A stretch of 17,258 nucleotides of DNA. Origin: CAYOLL01 sp964404765 [NCBI: uncultured Gemmatimonadota bacterium]. GTDB lineage: Bacteria > 4572-55. The number at the start of each line of letters is the position of its first letter. The stretch's first letter is position 1. The DNA is taken from positions 1 to 17,258 of the forward strand of contig CAYOLL010000130.1 of the NCBI GenBank assembly GCA_964404765.1, in the 5' to 3' direction. The notes beneath the pieces were generated by a model, which had not been told where the DNA came from, searched no databases, and saw only the letters and a list, made by a program, of their open reading frames with translations. Shown here piece after piece: positions 5,447 to 11,065 of the stretch. A program made the translations under genes and the position numbers.

Positions 5447-5843
5447 CCTGGATACGAATATTTTTATCTTCGGCATACGCAATATTGATCCGTTTTCAGC
5501 GATCATTTTGAAGAATCTATTTCGATTTGATATTCGCATTCCGGCTCAAGTTGAGAAGGAGTTGCGAAATAATGTTTCGTCGGCTGAGCTAAGGGAATTT
5601 TATGATCTGGTTGAGCCTCTTTCTACATTCGAGGTTTTCTATCAACCGTCGGATTCAACCGTTTTGGGGGCGTACCGCAGTCTTGGTCTGAAAACGGGTG
5701 ATGCCATAATCGCCGCGTTTTGCAAGACCGAAAACATTGCAATATTAATCTCAGAAAATCGCCACTTTTTGAAACGCCTGCCTCTGCAAGTGTTTGAAGT
5801 TTTGGATAGCGAGTCATTTTGCAAGAGATTCCGATTGGAATGA
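5424..5843 (+). CDS. PIN-domain ribonuclease toxin (VapC-like)
   Basis: A 139-aa PIN protein, a metal-dependent RNase that usually acts as a TA toxin. Acidic residues typical of the fold: D10 in ISLDTNIF, E46 in VEKEL, D93 in LKTGDAII, and the SENRHF motif (110-115) at the fourth site. Length is normal, and this is the only toxin in the window that looks intact. GAGG about 6 bases before ATG 5424 lies inside the overlapping antitoxin gene. The stop TGA overlaps the start of the HicB-like gene (ATGA at 5840-5843), so antitoxin, toxin and HicB-like protein are translationally coupled. A copy with an internal deletion is at 9870-10064. Confidence 0.85.
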   Translation: MPNPLRISLDTNIFIFGIRNIDPFSAIILKNLFRFDIRIPAQVEKELRNNVSSAELREFYDLVEPLSTFEVFYQPSDSTVLGAYRSLGLKTGDAIIAAFCKTENIAILISENRHFLKRLPLQVFEVLDSESFCKRFRLE

Positions 5844-6055
5844 ACACGCTCTACGATTTGCAATTGACCATTAAATCACTGGATGACGACGACTATCGCT
5901 ATCTGGCAACCAGCCCGGACTTGCCCAACTTGATCGTCGTAGGCGATAAGATTGAAGAAATTCTGGCTCTGGCCCCACAAGTTGCCGCGTCACTGATTGC
6001 TTCCATGAAAACCGCCGGCGATTTGTTACCCAATACCATCCCGTTTGCTTCGTGA
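5840..6055 (+). CDS. hicB: HicB-like antitoxin, the most complete copy (module 2)
   Basis: A 71-aa HicB-like protein: strand pair MNTLYDLQLTIKSL, then SPDLPNLIVVGDKIEEILAL, helix ASLIASMKTAGD and the end LLPNTIPFAS. Start at ATG 5840 overlaps the PIN stop by 4 bases; the longer in-frame ATG 5819 lies inside the PIN gene. Other copies in the window are truncated on one side. In normal systems HicB is paired with HicA; here a hicA-like start (MKYTEL) follows after 5 bases, but the rest is a different small ORF leading into an Rpn nuclease. It may still act as a regulator through the palindrome upstream of that nuclease; this is inference. Confidence 0.75.
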   Translation: MNTLYDLQLTIKSLDDDDYRYLATSPDLPNLIVVGDKIEEILALAPQVAASLIASMKTAGDLLPNTIPFAS

Positions 6056-6060
6056 GCTGC

Positions 6061-6210
6061 ATGAAATACACGGAACTTCCGATATGCGAATGCCCGCAAT
6101 CAATTCGACGCAAGCCGATGGAGACAAAACCCTTGACTTTCTTTGGTCAAAAGCCGAAATTAGACCTTGTGACGTATGTTGCAAGGTCTAATTCTTTTGT
6201 GGAGGTATGA
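6061..6210 (+). CDS. Conserved 49-codon small ORF upstream of Rpn nuclease (module 2)
   Basis: ATG 6061 (5 bases after the HicB stop) to TGA 6210 (4 bases before the Rpn ATG). It differs from the module 1 frame at three residues (MKYTEL, PMETKP, SNSFVEV). The CxC in ICECP is present here and as ICGCP in module 3. Equal length in three copies and tight spacing on both sides suggest it may be translated. Function unknown. Confidence 0.4.
   Translation: MKYTELPICECPQSIRRKPMETKPLTFFGQKPKLDLVTYVARSNSFVEV
6133..6193 (+). promoter_or_regulatory. Rpn leader: promoter-like box plus 12-bp palindrome (module 2)
   Basis: TTGACT (6133-6138), then perfect 12-bp arms at 6158-6169 and 6182-6193, with spacing identical to module 1. 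GGAGG follows at 6201-6205. Confidence 0.55.
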
Positions 6211-6214
6211 ACCA

Positions 6215-7024
6215 ATGAAGCATGTAGCCCCATTACGATATGATGTCATTTTCAAGAAAGCCTTTTGTGATCCCGAAATTTTTATCGCTTTCGTGAAAGA
6301 TTTTGTCGGCATCAGTCTGGAAATCACCAAAGTCGAAACCGAGAAATCGTTTCAACGCCCGGTTGGTCATGTCCGGCCGCGTTTCGATCTGTTTGCCGAA
6401 GATATAAAAAACCGGGTCATCGTGGAGATACAGCATGAGCGGTATCCAGATCATTATGACAAGTTTTTGTATTACCATTCCGCGGCGTTGCTGGAACAAG
6501 TTGAACGCTCGGAGAATTATCGCCCACCGTTAGCCGTTTATACAATTGTGGTTTTGACTTCCGGGGATAAAATTAAACGCGCCATCGGGATTAGCGATAT
6601 GGATCCAAAAGACCCGGAAGACAACAATGCGGCGTTCGGTGTTTTTCGTCACAAGCTTGTTTTCCTTTGCCCTAAATATGCTACGGAAAAAACGCCGGAG
6701 CCGTATCGGGAATGGTTGGAGGCGATTCAAGATACGCTAGACGAGCAGGTGGACGAATCTCATTATCAGCGCTCAGTAGTTCGTAAGATATTTGATTGGA
6801 TTGACGCCAGTCGCGTATCGCCGGAAGATAAGGAGCGAATGATTGAGGAGTTCAATCAAGATGCGCTATTGAAAGAAAAGCTTCAGGAGTCCGAAGAGAC
6901 GATCAAAAATGATAAGGCTAAAGAAATTGCCCGCGATATGTTGAAAGAAGGATTGTCGCTTGAACAAATTTCTCGAATCACGAAGCTAACGATAGAGCAA
7001 ATCAAAGAACTTTCGGCGGAGTGA
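6215..7024 (+). CDS. Rpn family PD-(D/E)XK nuclease (paralog 2)
   Basis: 269 aa, opening MKHVAPLRYDVIFKKAF like its paralogs. This copy has D58 (RFDLFAED) and E71-I-Q73 (RVIVEIQH), the usual Asp...ExQ form of the Rpn active site, while both paralogs have Asp at 71. The C-terminal region is charged, then a helix-turn-helix-like stretch (LKEGLSLEQISRITKLTIEQ). GGAGG lies 9 bases before ATG 6215. It is the last gene of a tight run beginning with the antitoxin at 5174. The C-terminal end LSAE is shared with paralog 3 and is followed in both by an attC-like half-site. Sequence divergence across the three genes shows they are not recent exact duplicates. Confidence 0.9.
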   Translation: MKHVAPLRYDVIFKKAFCDPEIFIAFVKDFVGISLEITKVETEKSFQRPVGHVRPRFDLFAEDIKNRVIVEIQHERYPDHYDKFLYYHSAALLEQVERSENYRPPLAVYTIVVLTSGDKIKRAIGISDMDPKDPEDNNAAFGVFRHKLVFLCPKYATEKTPEPYREWLEAIQDTLDEQVDESHYQRSVVRKIFDWIDASRVSPEDKERMIEEFNQDALLKEKLQESEETIKNDKAKEIARDMLKEGLSLEQISRITKLTIEQIKELSAE

Positions 7025-7027
7025 TGC

Positions 7028-7110
7028 GCTAACTATGCTTGCAGGCGACCGGCACGGTTTCTCCGCGCCGAGTCGGGCGGACGATTTCCAAGCGCATCCG
7101 TACGGCGGCC
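7028..7110 (+). other. attC-like left half-site A and spacer
   Basis: GCTAAC (7028-7033) four bases after the Rpn stop, then CTTGCAGGCGACCGGCACGG with a stem tip CGGCACGG/CCGCGCCG. This resembles the left arm of an attC site. The expected right arm ending GTTAGC is missing; a ~50-base spacer shared with 8269-8320 runs into a HicB fragment. Confidence 0.4.
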
Positions 7111-7287
7111 CGGGTTTGCCCAACTTAATCGTCGTGGGCGATACGATTGAAGAAGTTCAGGCATTGGCTCCCACAAGTTGCTGCATCGCTGATCGCTTCC
7201 ATGAAAACCGCCGGCGATTTGTTACCCAGCACGATGAAAATCATCCCATCATTACCATTCGTCTCTCGGGTTATGGTTGCCGCATGA
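7111..7287 (+). pseudogene. hicB: HicB-like gene, 5'-truncated and frameshifted (module 3)
   Basis: Begins at GGGTTTGCCCAAC (the LPNL-coding point), carries GDTIEEVQALAP, and has one extra C in the GCTCCCACAAG stretch that shifts the frame. After it, the original frame continues with ASLIASMKTAGDLLPSTMKI and then IPSLPFVSRVMVAA, ending in TGA inside ATGA at 7284. This preserves a longer C-terminus and the ATGA overlap expected of an ancestral hicB-hicA pair. Confidence 0.65.
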
Positions 7288-7433
7288 AATATTCGGAACT
7301 TCTAATATGCGGATGCCCGCGATCAATCCGGCGCAAGCCGCTGGAGACAAAACTCTTGACTTTACCCAATCAAATGTGGAAATTAGACTTTGTAGTGAAT
7401 GGTGCAAGGTCTAATTCTTTTCTGGAGGTATGA
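7284..7433 (+). CDS. Conserved 49-codon small ORF upstream of Rpn nuclease (module 3)
   Basis: ATG 7284 overlaps the HicB stop (ATGA); TGA 7431-7433 lies 4 bases before the Rpn ATG at 7438. It is 49 codons, like the other two copies, but more diverged (MKYSELLICGCPRSIRRKPL at the start, SNSFLEV at the end). Frame and length are retained despite many substitutions. Confidence 0.35.
   Translation: MKYSELLICGCPRSIRRKPLETKLLTLPNQMWKLDFVVNGARSNSFLEV
7356..7416 (+). promoter_or_regulatory. Rpn leader: promoter-like box plus palindrome (module 3)
   Basis: TTGACT (7356-7361), then arms AATTAGACTTTG (7381-7392) and CAAGGTCTAATT (7405-7416). The single change from the other copies leaves a G-U wobble, so an RNA stem would be kept while the DNA palindrome is imperfect. 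Box-to-palindrome spacing (19) and loop length (12) are the same. Confidence 0.55.
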
Positions 7434-7437
7434 TACG

Positions 7438-8229
7438 ATGATACACGTTGCCCCATTACGATATGATGTCATTTTTAAAAAGGCATTTGGCGATCCAGAA
7501 ATCTTTACCGCCTTTGTCAAAGACTTTATTGGCGTCAATATCGAGATCACGAAAGTCGAAATGGAAAAATCCTTTCGCCCCTCAATTGGGCCGGTGGATT
7601 CACGTTTCGATCTGTTTGCTGAGGATACGAAGAATCGCATTGTTGTGGATATTCAGCAGGATCGCTTAACCGATCATTATGATCGGTTTTTGTATTATCA
7701 TTGCGCAGCGATGCTGGAGCTAACCGCTCGCACGAAAACGTATCGGTCGGACATCAAAGTCTATACGCTGGTCGTTTTAACTTCCGGCGATAAACATCAA
7801 GTAGATATTGCCACAATTGATTTTGATCCGAAGGATTTAAAGGGTCGGCCGCTCAAAGAGATTTCGCACAAGATCATCTATATCTGTCCAAAATATGTCA
7901 ATGACGAAACGCCCGCCGCTTATCGGGAATGGTTGCAAGCAATTGATGACACTCTGGATGAGGAAGTGGATGAAACGCAATACACGAATCCAGCCATCCG
8001 AAAGGTTTTCGATTGCATCGAAGAAAGCCAAGTCACGCCGCAAGATCGAGCAAAGATGAAGGATGAATCTGCTCGAAAAGAAACAGTGGAAGAGCAGATT
8101 AGCAAAAGCAAGGAAGAAGAGCGAAAAGAAATTGCTCGCAAAATGCTAAATAGAGGGCGGCCATTGGAAGAAATTTCTGAAGATACCGGCCTGACGATTG
8201 CTCAAATCAAAGAACTTTCGGCCGAGTGA
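7438..8229 (+). CDS. Rpn family PD-(D/E)XK nuclease (paralog 3)
   Basis: 263 aa, opening MIHVAPLRYDVIFKKAF. D58 in SRFDLFAED and D71-I-Q73 in RIVVDIQQ mark the nuclease site; TDHYDRFLYYH follows. The region around 205-230 is a charged helix (EEQISKSKEEERKEIARKML) very close to paralog 1, whereas the extreme C-terminus (TIAQIKELSAE) is close to paralog 2, so the genes look mosaic. GGAGG lies 9 bases upstream of ATG 7438; the in-frame ATG 7399 is within the leader palindrome. As a family, Rpn proteins cut DNA and promote recombination; activity here is not proven. An attC-like half-site follows the stop. Confidence 0.9.
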   Translation: MIHVAPLRYDVIFKKAFGDPEIFTAFVKDFIGVNIEITKVEMEKSFRPSIGPVDSRFDLFAEDTKNRIVVDIQQDRLTDHYDRFLYYHCAAMLELTARTKTYRSDIKVYTLVVLTSGDKHQVDIATIDFDPKDLKGRPLKEISHKIIYICPKYVNDETPAAYREWLQAIDDTLDEEVDETQYTNPAIRKVFDCIEESQVTPQDRAKMKDESARKETVEEQISKSKEEERKEIARKMLNRGRPLEEISEDTGLTIAQIKELSAE

Positions 8230-8232
8230 CGC

Positions 8233-8316
8233 GCTAACGAATACTTGCAGGCGACCGGCACGGTTTCTCCGCGCCGAGTCGGGCGGACGATTTCCAAGCG
8301 CATCCGTACGGCGGCC
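8233..8316 (+). other. attC-like left half-site B and spacer
   Basis: GCTAAC (8233-8238), ACTTGCAGGCGACCGGCACGG and a CCGCGCCG stem partner, then the same spacer as half-site A up to CGGCCCGGG. No right arm. It sits 4 bases after the Rpn paralog 3 stop. Confidence 0.4.
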
Positions 8317-8385
8317 CGGGTTTGCCCAACTTAATCGTCGTAGGCGATACGATTGAAGAAGTTCCGGCTCTGGCCCCACAAGTTG
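8317..8385 (+). pseudogene. hicB: HicB-like fragment
   Basis: Only the LPNLIVVGDTIEEVPALAPQ-coding part is present. It starts at the same GGGTTTGCCCAAC point as the copies at 7111 and 9010 and breaks off after ACAAGTTG into the leader of a PIN gene. Confidence 0.65.
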
Positions 8386-8427
8386 TTGCGAAGAAGTTCG
8401 TTTTAGTCCGGTCGGGAAGGTAAATAC

Positions 8428-8729
8428 ATGAAACCAAAAGTTTACATCGAAACAAGCGTCATCAGCTATCTCACGGCGCGGCCAAGCCGCGATCTTGTCA
8501 TTGCGGGTCGCCAAGAAATCACACGAGAGTGGTGGGAAAACCGACGCCCGGACTTTTCGTTGTATATTTCTCCATTCGTTATCCAAGAAGCCAGCGCAGG
8601 CGATGAAAGAGCAGCTAAGAAGCGTTTATCCGAACTGAAACCTATTCCTATTCTCGAATTGAATGAATCCAATCCCAGGAATGTGAATGTCCTGTTATTT
8701 GTACACCCGAAGAATTGATGGGAGAGTGA
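8428..8729 (+). pseudogene. VapC-type PIN toxin with internal deletion
   Basis: The first ~83 residues (KPKVYIETSVISYLTARPSR through PIPILELNE) match a well-known VapC-type PIN subfamily in which Glu replaces the first Asp. The subfamily is about 150-160 aa long and ends PVICTPEELMGE. That exact end is present (8691-8729) but in another frame; the middle, including the second catalytic Asp and the NCRHIAN-type motif, is gone. As it stands, translation stops at 8718. A good ribosome-binding site (GGAAGG) precedes ATG 8428. It is predicted inactive as an RNase. Its partner gene follows 4 bases after the original stop. Confidence 0.8.
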
Positions 8730-8733
8730 TAAA

Positions 8734-8952
8734 ATGTGGGATGACCCAATTGTCTCTGAAATTCGCAAAGTTCGTGAAACTCATGCCGCAAGATTCAATT
8801 TTGATTTACGAGCAATCTATCTTGACATGAAGAAGAAAGAACTTGAATACAAGAAAGAAGGTTGGAAAGTCGTGTCATTTCAACCGAAAAAGCTCAAACG
8901 GCGGACACAACAAATTAAGCGCATTGGTCATAATATAGTCGCAAGTATCTGA
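8734..8952 (+). CDS. Partner protein of the PIN toxin (putative antitoxin)
   Basis: 72 aa, opening MWDDPIVSEIRKVRETHAAR and then FNFDLRAIYLDMKKKELE. This small, helical, charged protein is regularly encoded just downstream of this PIN subfamily, so it is a likely antitoxin or accessory partner. GGAGAG precedes ATG 8734. The frame is fully open although the toxin is broken. The last ~18 basic residues (KRRTQQIKRIGHNIVASI) may be an extension acquired at the junction with the following attC-like half-site. No known DNA-binding motif is obvious. Confidence 0.65.
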   Translation: MWDDPIVSEIRKVRETHAARFNFDLRAIYLDMKKKELEYKKEGWKVVSFQPKKLKRRTQQIKRIGHNIVASI

Positions 8953-8960
8953 AAATTTAT

Positions 8961-9009
8961 GACGCTAACGAGGCTTGCAGGCGACCGGCGCGGCTTCTCC
9001 GCGCCGAGT
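8961..9009 (+). other. attC-like left half-site C
   Basis: GCTAAC (8964-8969), GAGGCTTGCAGGCGACC and a perfect 7-bp stem GGCGCGG/CCGCGCC (8987-8993 with 8999-9005). The best preserved of the three half-sites; the right arm is replaced by the HicB fragment. It starts about 12 bases after the partner gene stop. Confidence 0.45.
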
Positions 9010-9121
9010 GGGTTTGCCCAACTTAATCGTCGTAGGCGATACGATTGAAGAAGTTCTGGCTCTGGCCCCACAAGTTGCTGCATCGCTGATCGCTTCCATG
9101 AAAACCGCCGCAGGACTTTAA
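9010..9121 (+). pseudogene. hicB: HicB-like fragment
   Basis: Starts at GGGTTTGCCCAAC and encodes LPNLIVVGDTIEEVLALAPQ then AASLIASMKTA, ending AGL and TAA after a junction. Both ends differ from the complete gene at 5840-6055. Confidence 0.65.
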
Positions 9122-9128
9122 GATTATT

Positions 9129-9414
9129 ATGTTTATCGAAGACATCATCTGGTCACCGCAAGTGATTGACAAACTAAACTGGAAACACGGCGTCTTGCCT
9201 GAAGAAGTGGATATAGTGCTGTTTGGTCATCCGGTGTTCCGAAAGATTCAAAAAGGTCATGTGCCGGGCGAACATTTGTAAGCTGCTTTGGGTCAAACGC
9301 AAGCCGGACGCTATCTTATCGTCTACTTTAATCTACAAAAAAACCCGCGAGGCGTTGATTATTTCTGCTCGTGATATGAATGACGCTGAAAGGAAGCAGT
9401 ATGAAAAAGTCTAA
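9129..9414 (+). pseudogene. brnT: BrnT-like RNase toxin, broken by nonsense and frameshift
   Basis: ATG 9129 opens MFIEDIIWSPQVIDKLNWKH, then GVLPEEVDIVLFGHPVFRKI and KGHVPGEHL, a BrnT-like toxin pattern (RelE-fold RNase). Codon 51 is TAA (9279-9281) where relatives have Tyr (GEHLYAALGQT). After AALGQTQAGRYLIVYF an extra A near 9330 shifts the frame; the proper C-terminus YKKTREALIISARDMNDAER follows in the +1 frame and ends at 9414. The two lesions make it non-functional. It overlaps the intact CopG-type antitoxin gene by 14 bases, as in functional toxin-first operons of this type. Confidence 0.8.
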
Positions 9415-9670
9415 CAAATTGCCACAACTCAAGAGCTATGAGGAAATGGCTGATTTCTGGGACGAACATAGTCTGGCCGACTATTGGGATCAAACCGAAC
9501 CGGCCGAGTTTGAGATTTCGCCACAGGCTCGGCGCCGCTATATGGTCGCTGTGGATCGAGATTTGCTGACCCGGATCGGACAACTGGCCCGACAACGCGG
9601 GGTCAGCACCGAAAGTTTGGTCAATTTGTTACTGGAGCAACGGTTACAACAAATGCAAATTACTATATGA
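9401..9670 (+). CDS. brnA: CopG/BrnA-type antitoxin
   Basis: An 89-aa antitoxin with the FWDEHSLADYWDQT signature (about 21-34) and the helical DRDLLTRIGQLARQRGVSTE plus SLVNLLLEQRL region forming the probable ribbon-helix-helix. Start at ATG 9401 is supported by AAGGAAG 5 bases upstream and by the overlap with the toxin end. It should bind the BrnT-like toxin and repress the shared promoter, but the toxin is broken. Paralogous to the orphan antitoxin at 4547-4825, with clear divergence outside the signature. Confidence 0.82.
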   Translation: MKKSNKLPQLKSYEEMADFWDEHSLADYWDQTEPAEFEISPQARRRYMVAVDRDLLTRIGQLARQRGVSTESLVNLLLEQRLQQMQITI

Positions 9671-9702
9671 ATGAAGACGGAGCCGCTGATGCTTTCTTAT
9701 CA

Positions 9703-9726
9703 CGATTGAAGAAGTTCTGGCTCTGA
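9703..9726 (+). repeat. HicB scrap fused to antitoxin fragment
   Basis: CGATTGAAGAAGTTCTGGCT plus CTG matches the TIEEVLAL-coding stretch. Within a few bases it passes into the PIN-antitoxin copy, near the similar GCCRC.RACGG bases of the two sequences. Confidence 0.55.
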
Positions 9727-9728
9727 CC

Positions 9729-9892
9729 CGCCACAAACGGATTTTGATGCTGATGTATTTAAGCAACGAATGCAAGCCTTCATTGAAAAGTGCGCGCGGA
9801 ATAATCCCTATCCGGGGATGACCAAAGAACAGATTATCGCGGAATTGCGCCGCCAGCGCGAGGAAATGTATGCCGAGCCTGCCACGAATTAG
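9729..9892 (+). pseudogene. PIN antitoxin copy, N-terminus missing
   Basis: Encodes FKQRMQAFIEKCARNNPYPG and the remainder of the 5174-5446 antitoxin to its stop, with few changes. The first ~40 residues and the start are replaced by a HicB scrap. It keeps the overlap with the following PIN fragment. Confidence 0.75.
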
Positions 9893-10064
9893 CCTGGATA
9901 CGAATGCCTTTATCTTCGGCATACGCAATATTGATCCGTTTTCCGCGATCGTTTTGAAGAATCTATTCCGATTTGATGTTCGCATTCCGGCTCAAGTTGA
10001 GAAAGAGTTGAGAAATAATGTTTCGTTATCTATCAACCGCCGGATTCAACCGTTTTTGGGATGA
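9870..10064 (+). pseudogene. PIN toxin copy with internal deletion
   Basis: Matches the PIN gene at 5424-5843 through RISLDTNAFIFGIRNIDPFS to KELRNNVS, then a deletion joins TTTCGT to the part coding YQPSDSTVLG in a wrong frame; the frame closes at 10064 after 64 codons. The Asp of the GDAII motif is lost, so it cannot be an active PIN nuclease. Confidence 0.8.
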
Positions 10065-10067
10065 CAA

Positions 10068-10226
10068 TTGGCGCCGGATTGGGCCGAGTGGGCGGGTTCT
10101 TATAAAATTTGGTTGCGCCGTCAGGATCAATATCGTCGCACAATCAAAGAATTGCGCCAACAAACTCCGGGTATTGGCGGCTTGATGAGGAGAACCGCCC
10201 GACATGAAGCCATTCCTGTCACATGA
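10068..10226 (+). pseudogene. Unidentified 52-codon remnant
   Basis: An open frame (TTG start possible at 10068) with composition rich in Trp and Arg: PDWAEWAGSYKIWLRRQDQY, then RRTIKELRQQTPGIGG. No known family was recognised. Its end overlaps, in another frame, the IPTL-CTERM scrap. Probably a gene fragment caught between recombination points. Confidence 0.25.
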
Positions 10227-10300
10227 CGCTGGTCTTCTTGTCATTGGGCACAATCGCTTTACGCCAGTATGCGCCAAGTTTGAATCGTCAAGCCAACTGA
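10223..10300 (+). pseudogene. IPTL-CTERM tail remnant
   Basis: Encodes MTLVFLSLGTIALRQYAP followed by a short tail and stop. This matches the membrane segment and basic end (MTLAFLSLGTVALRRHAP) of the 1591-aa protein at 11287-16062. The rest of that gene copy is absent. Confidence 0.65.
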
Positions 10301-10306
10301 ACCCGT

Positions 10307-10349
10307 TGAGAAATGTCATTTCTATGGACAGCAAAAAGCCGGAGGCGAG
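10307..10349 (+). repeat. Shared 43-base block after IPTL-CTERM genes, copy 1
   Basis: TGAGAAATGTCATTTCTATG through AAAAAGCCGGAGGCGAG recurs at 16170-16212 with few changes, downstream of the intact IPTL-CTERM gene. It includes the left arm of the terminator here. Confidence 0.7.
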
Positions 10350-10369
10350 TCATCGTATCCGGCTTTTTT
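10333..10369 (+). terminator. Rho-independent terminator
   Basis: AAAAAGCCGGA (10333-10343) and TCCGGCTTTTTT (10358-10369) form a stem ending in a T-run; A-runs on the other side make it potentially bidirectional. It closes the mosaic region. Confidence 0.8.
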
Positions 10370-10383
10370 AGTTGGTAACATCA

Positions 10384-10466
10384 AACCTTGCGAAGGTTAA
10401 ACTTGTTGCGGAAGTCAATATCTTCAGGACTTTCACAAATTTATAGGCGGGAACCTTCGCAAGGTT
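10384..10466. repeat. AACCTTGCGAAGG inverted repeat, copy 2
   Basis: AACCTTGCGAAGGTT (10384-10398) and AACCTTCGCAAGGTT (10452-10466) flank a middle that shares ACTTGTTGCGG and GTCAATATCTTCA with copy 3 but not with copy 1. Confidence 0.8.
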
Positions 10467-10487
10467 AACCTACATGTATCAAATTGC

Positions 10488-10516
10488 TTGACCTATTTGC
10501 TGAATGACAATATCTT
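10488..10516 (+). promoter_or_regulatory. Candidate promoter of the 159-aa gene
   Basis: TTGACC (10488-10493), a 17-base spacer and TATCTT (10511-10516), about 63 bases before the start codon at 10580. Confidence 0.45.
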
Positions 10517-10579
10517 TACCGCCCGTTTGAACTAACGCTTTCATACCCAATCCTCAACACCCTGAAAGAGAGGTTTCCG

Positions 10580-11059
10580 ATGGCTGAGAATCGTATTGAC
10601 ATTAGCCTGAGCGCGGAAGAGCGCCAGACAATTCTGAACCATATCAAGACGCTGAAGGAAAGTATGCCCTTCCTGATCGGCTTGACGAAGGAGCAGCGCC
10701 AGAAAATGCTCAAGATGAGCGACAAGGCGACTGTGTTTGTCAGCAAGGCCCTGGAGTTGGCCAATCAGGAGCCGGATTTTTTGCCGCGCAACTTTGATGT
10801 CAGCGTCATGCGGCGGGATGTGGAGCTATATCAATCGCTGTTAATTATCCAGCAAACGCTGATGCAGGTGGTCGAGCTGATTGACGATACCACCCGGCAG
10901 GCCGGCAGTGAGGCTTATGAGTCGGCCTTGACGGTCTATCAGTACGCCAAAAACAGCCGTTCCGGCGTCGAAGGACTGGATCAGGTGGTCAGTGAGCTTG
11001 GAAAGATATTCAGCAGTCAGGGTCGGAAGGGTAAAGCGACGGCTAAGCCGACGACGTAA
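10580..11059 (+). CDS. Conserved-looking helical protein of unknown function (159 aa)
   Basis: I do not recognise this gene. The product looks fully helical and soluble: no signal peptide and no long hydrophobic stretch. The N-terminal part (ISLSAEERQTILNHIKTLKE) resembles helical bundles; the middle is rich in Leu/Gln (YQSLLIIQQTLMQVVELIDD), and the tail after about 140 is basic and disordered (SSQGRKGKATAKPTT). GAGAGG 6 bases before ATG 10580 is a good ribosome-binding site. Codon use looks like that of the large secreted gene next to it rather than the mosaic region, so it is probably a resident gene. It stands alone between a terminator and the tandem repeats. Confidence 0.7.
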   Translation: MAENRIDISLSAEERQTILNHIKTLKESMPFLIGLTKEQRQKMLKMSDKATVFVSKALELANQEPDFLPRNFDVSVMRRDVELYQSLLIIQQTLMQVVELIDDTTRQAGSEAYESALTVYQYAKNSRSGVEGLDQVVSELGKIFSSQGRKGKATAKPTT

Positions 11060-11065
11060 GCCTAT

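Noticed and set aside
3687-8229. Rpn genes considered as insertion sequences
   Set aside because: No shared terminal inverted repeats or target duplications were found around each copy; the repeated flanks are HicB and leader sequence instead.
3384-9121. HicB-like repeats considered as a CRISPR-like or tandem-repeat array
   Set aside because: Units are coding fragments of unequal length separated by hundreds of bases with genes between; no regular spacers.
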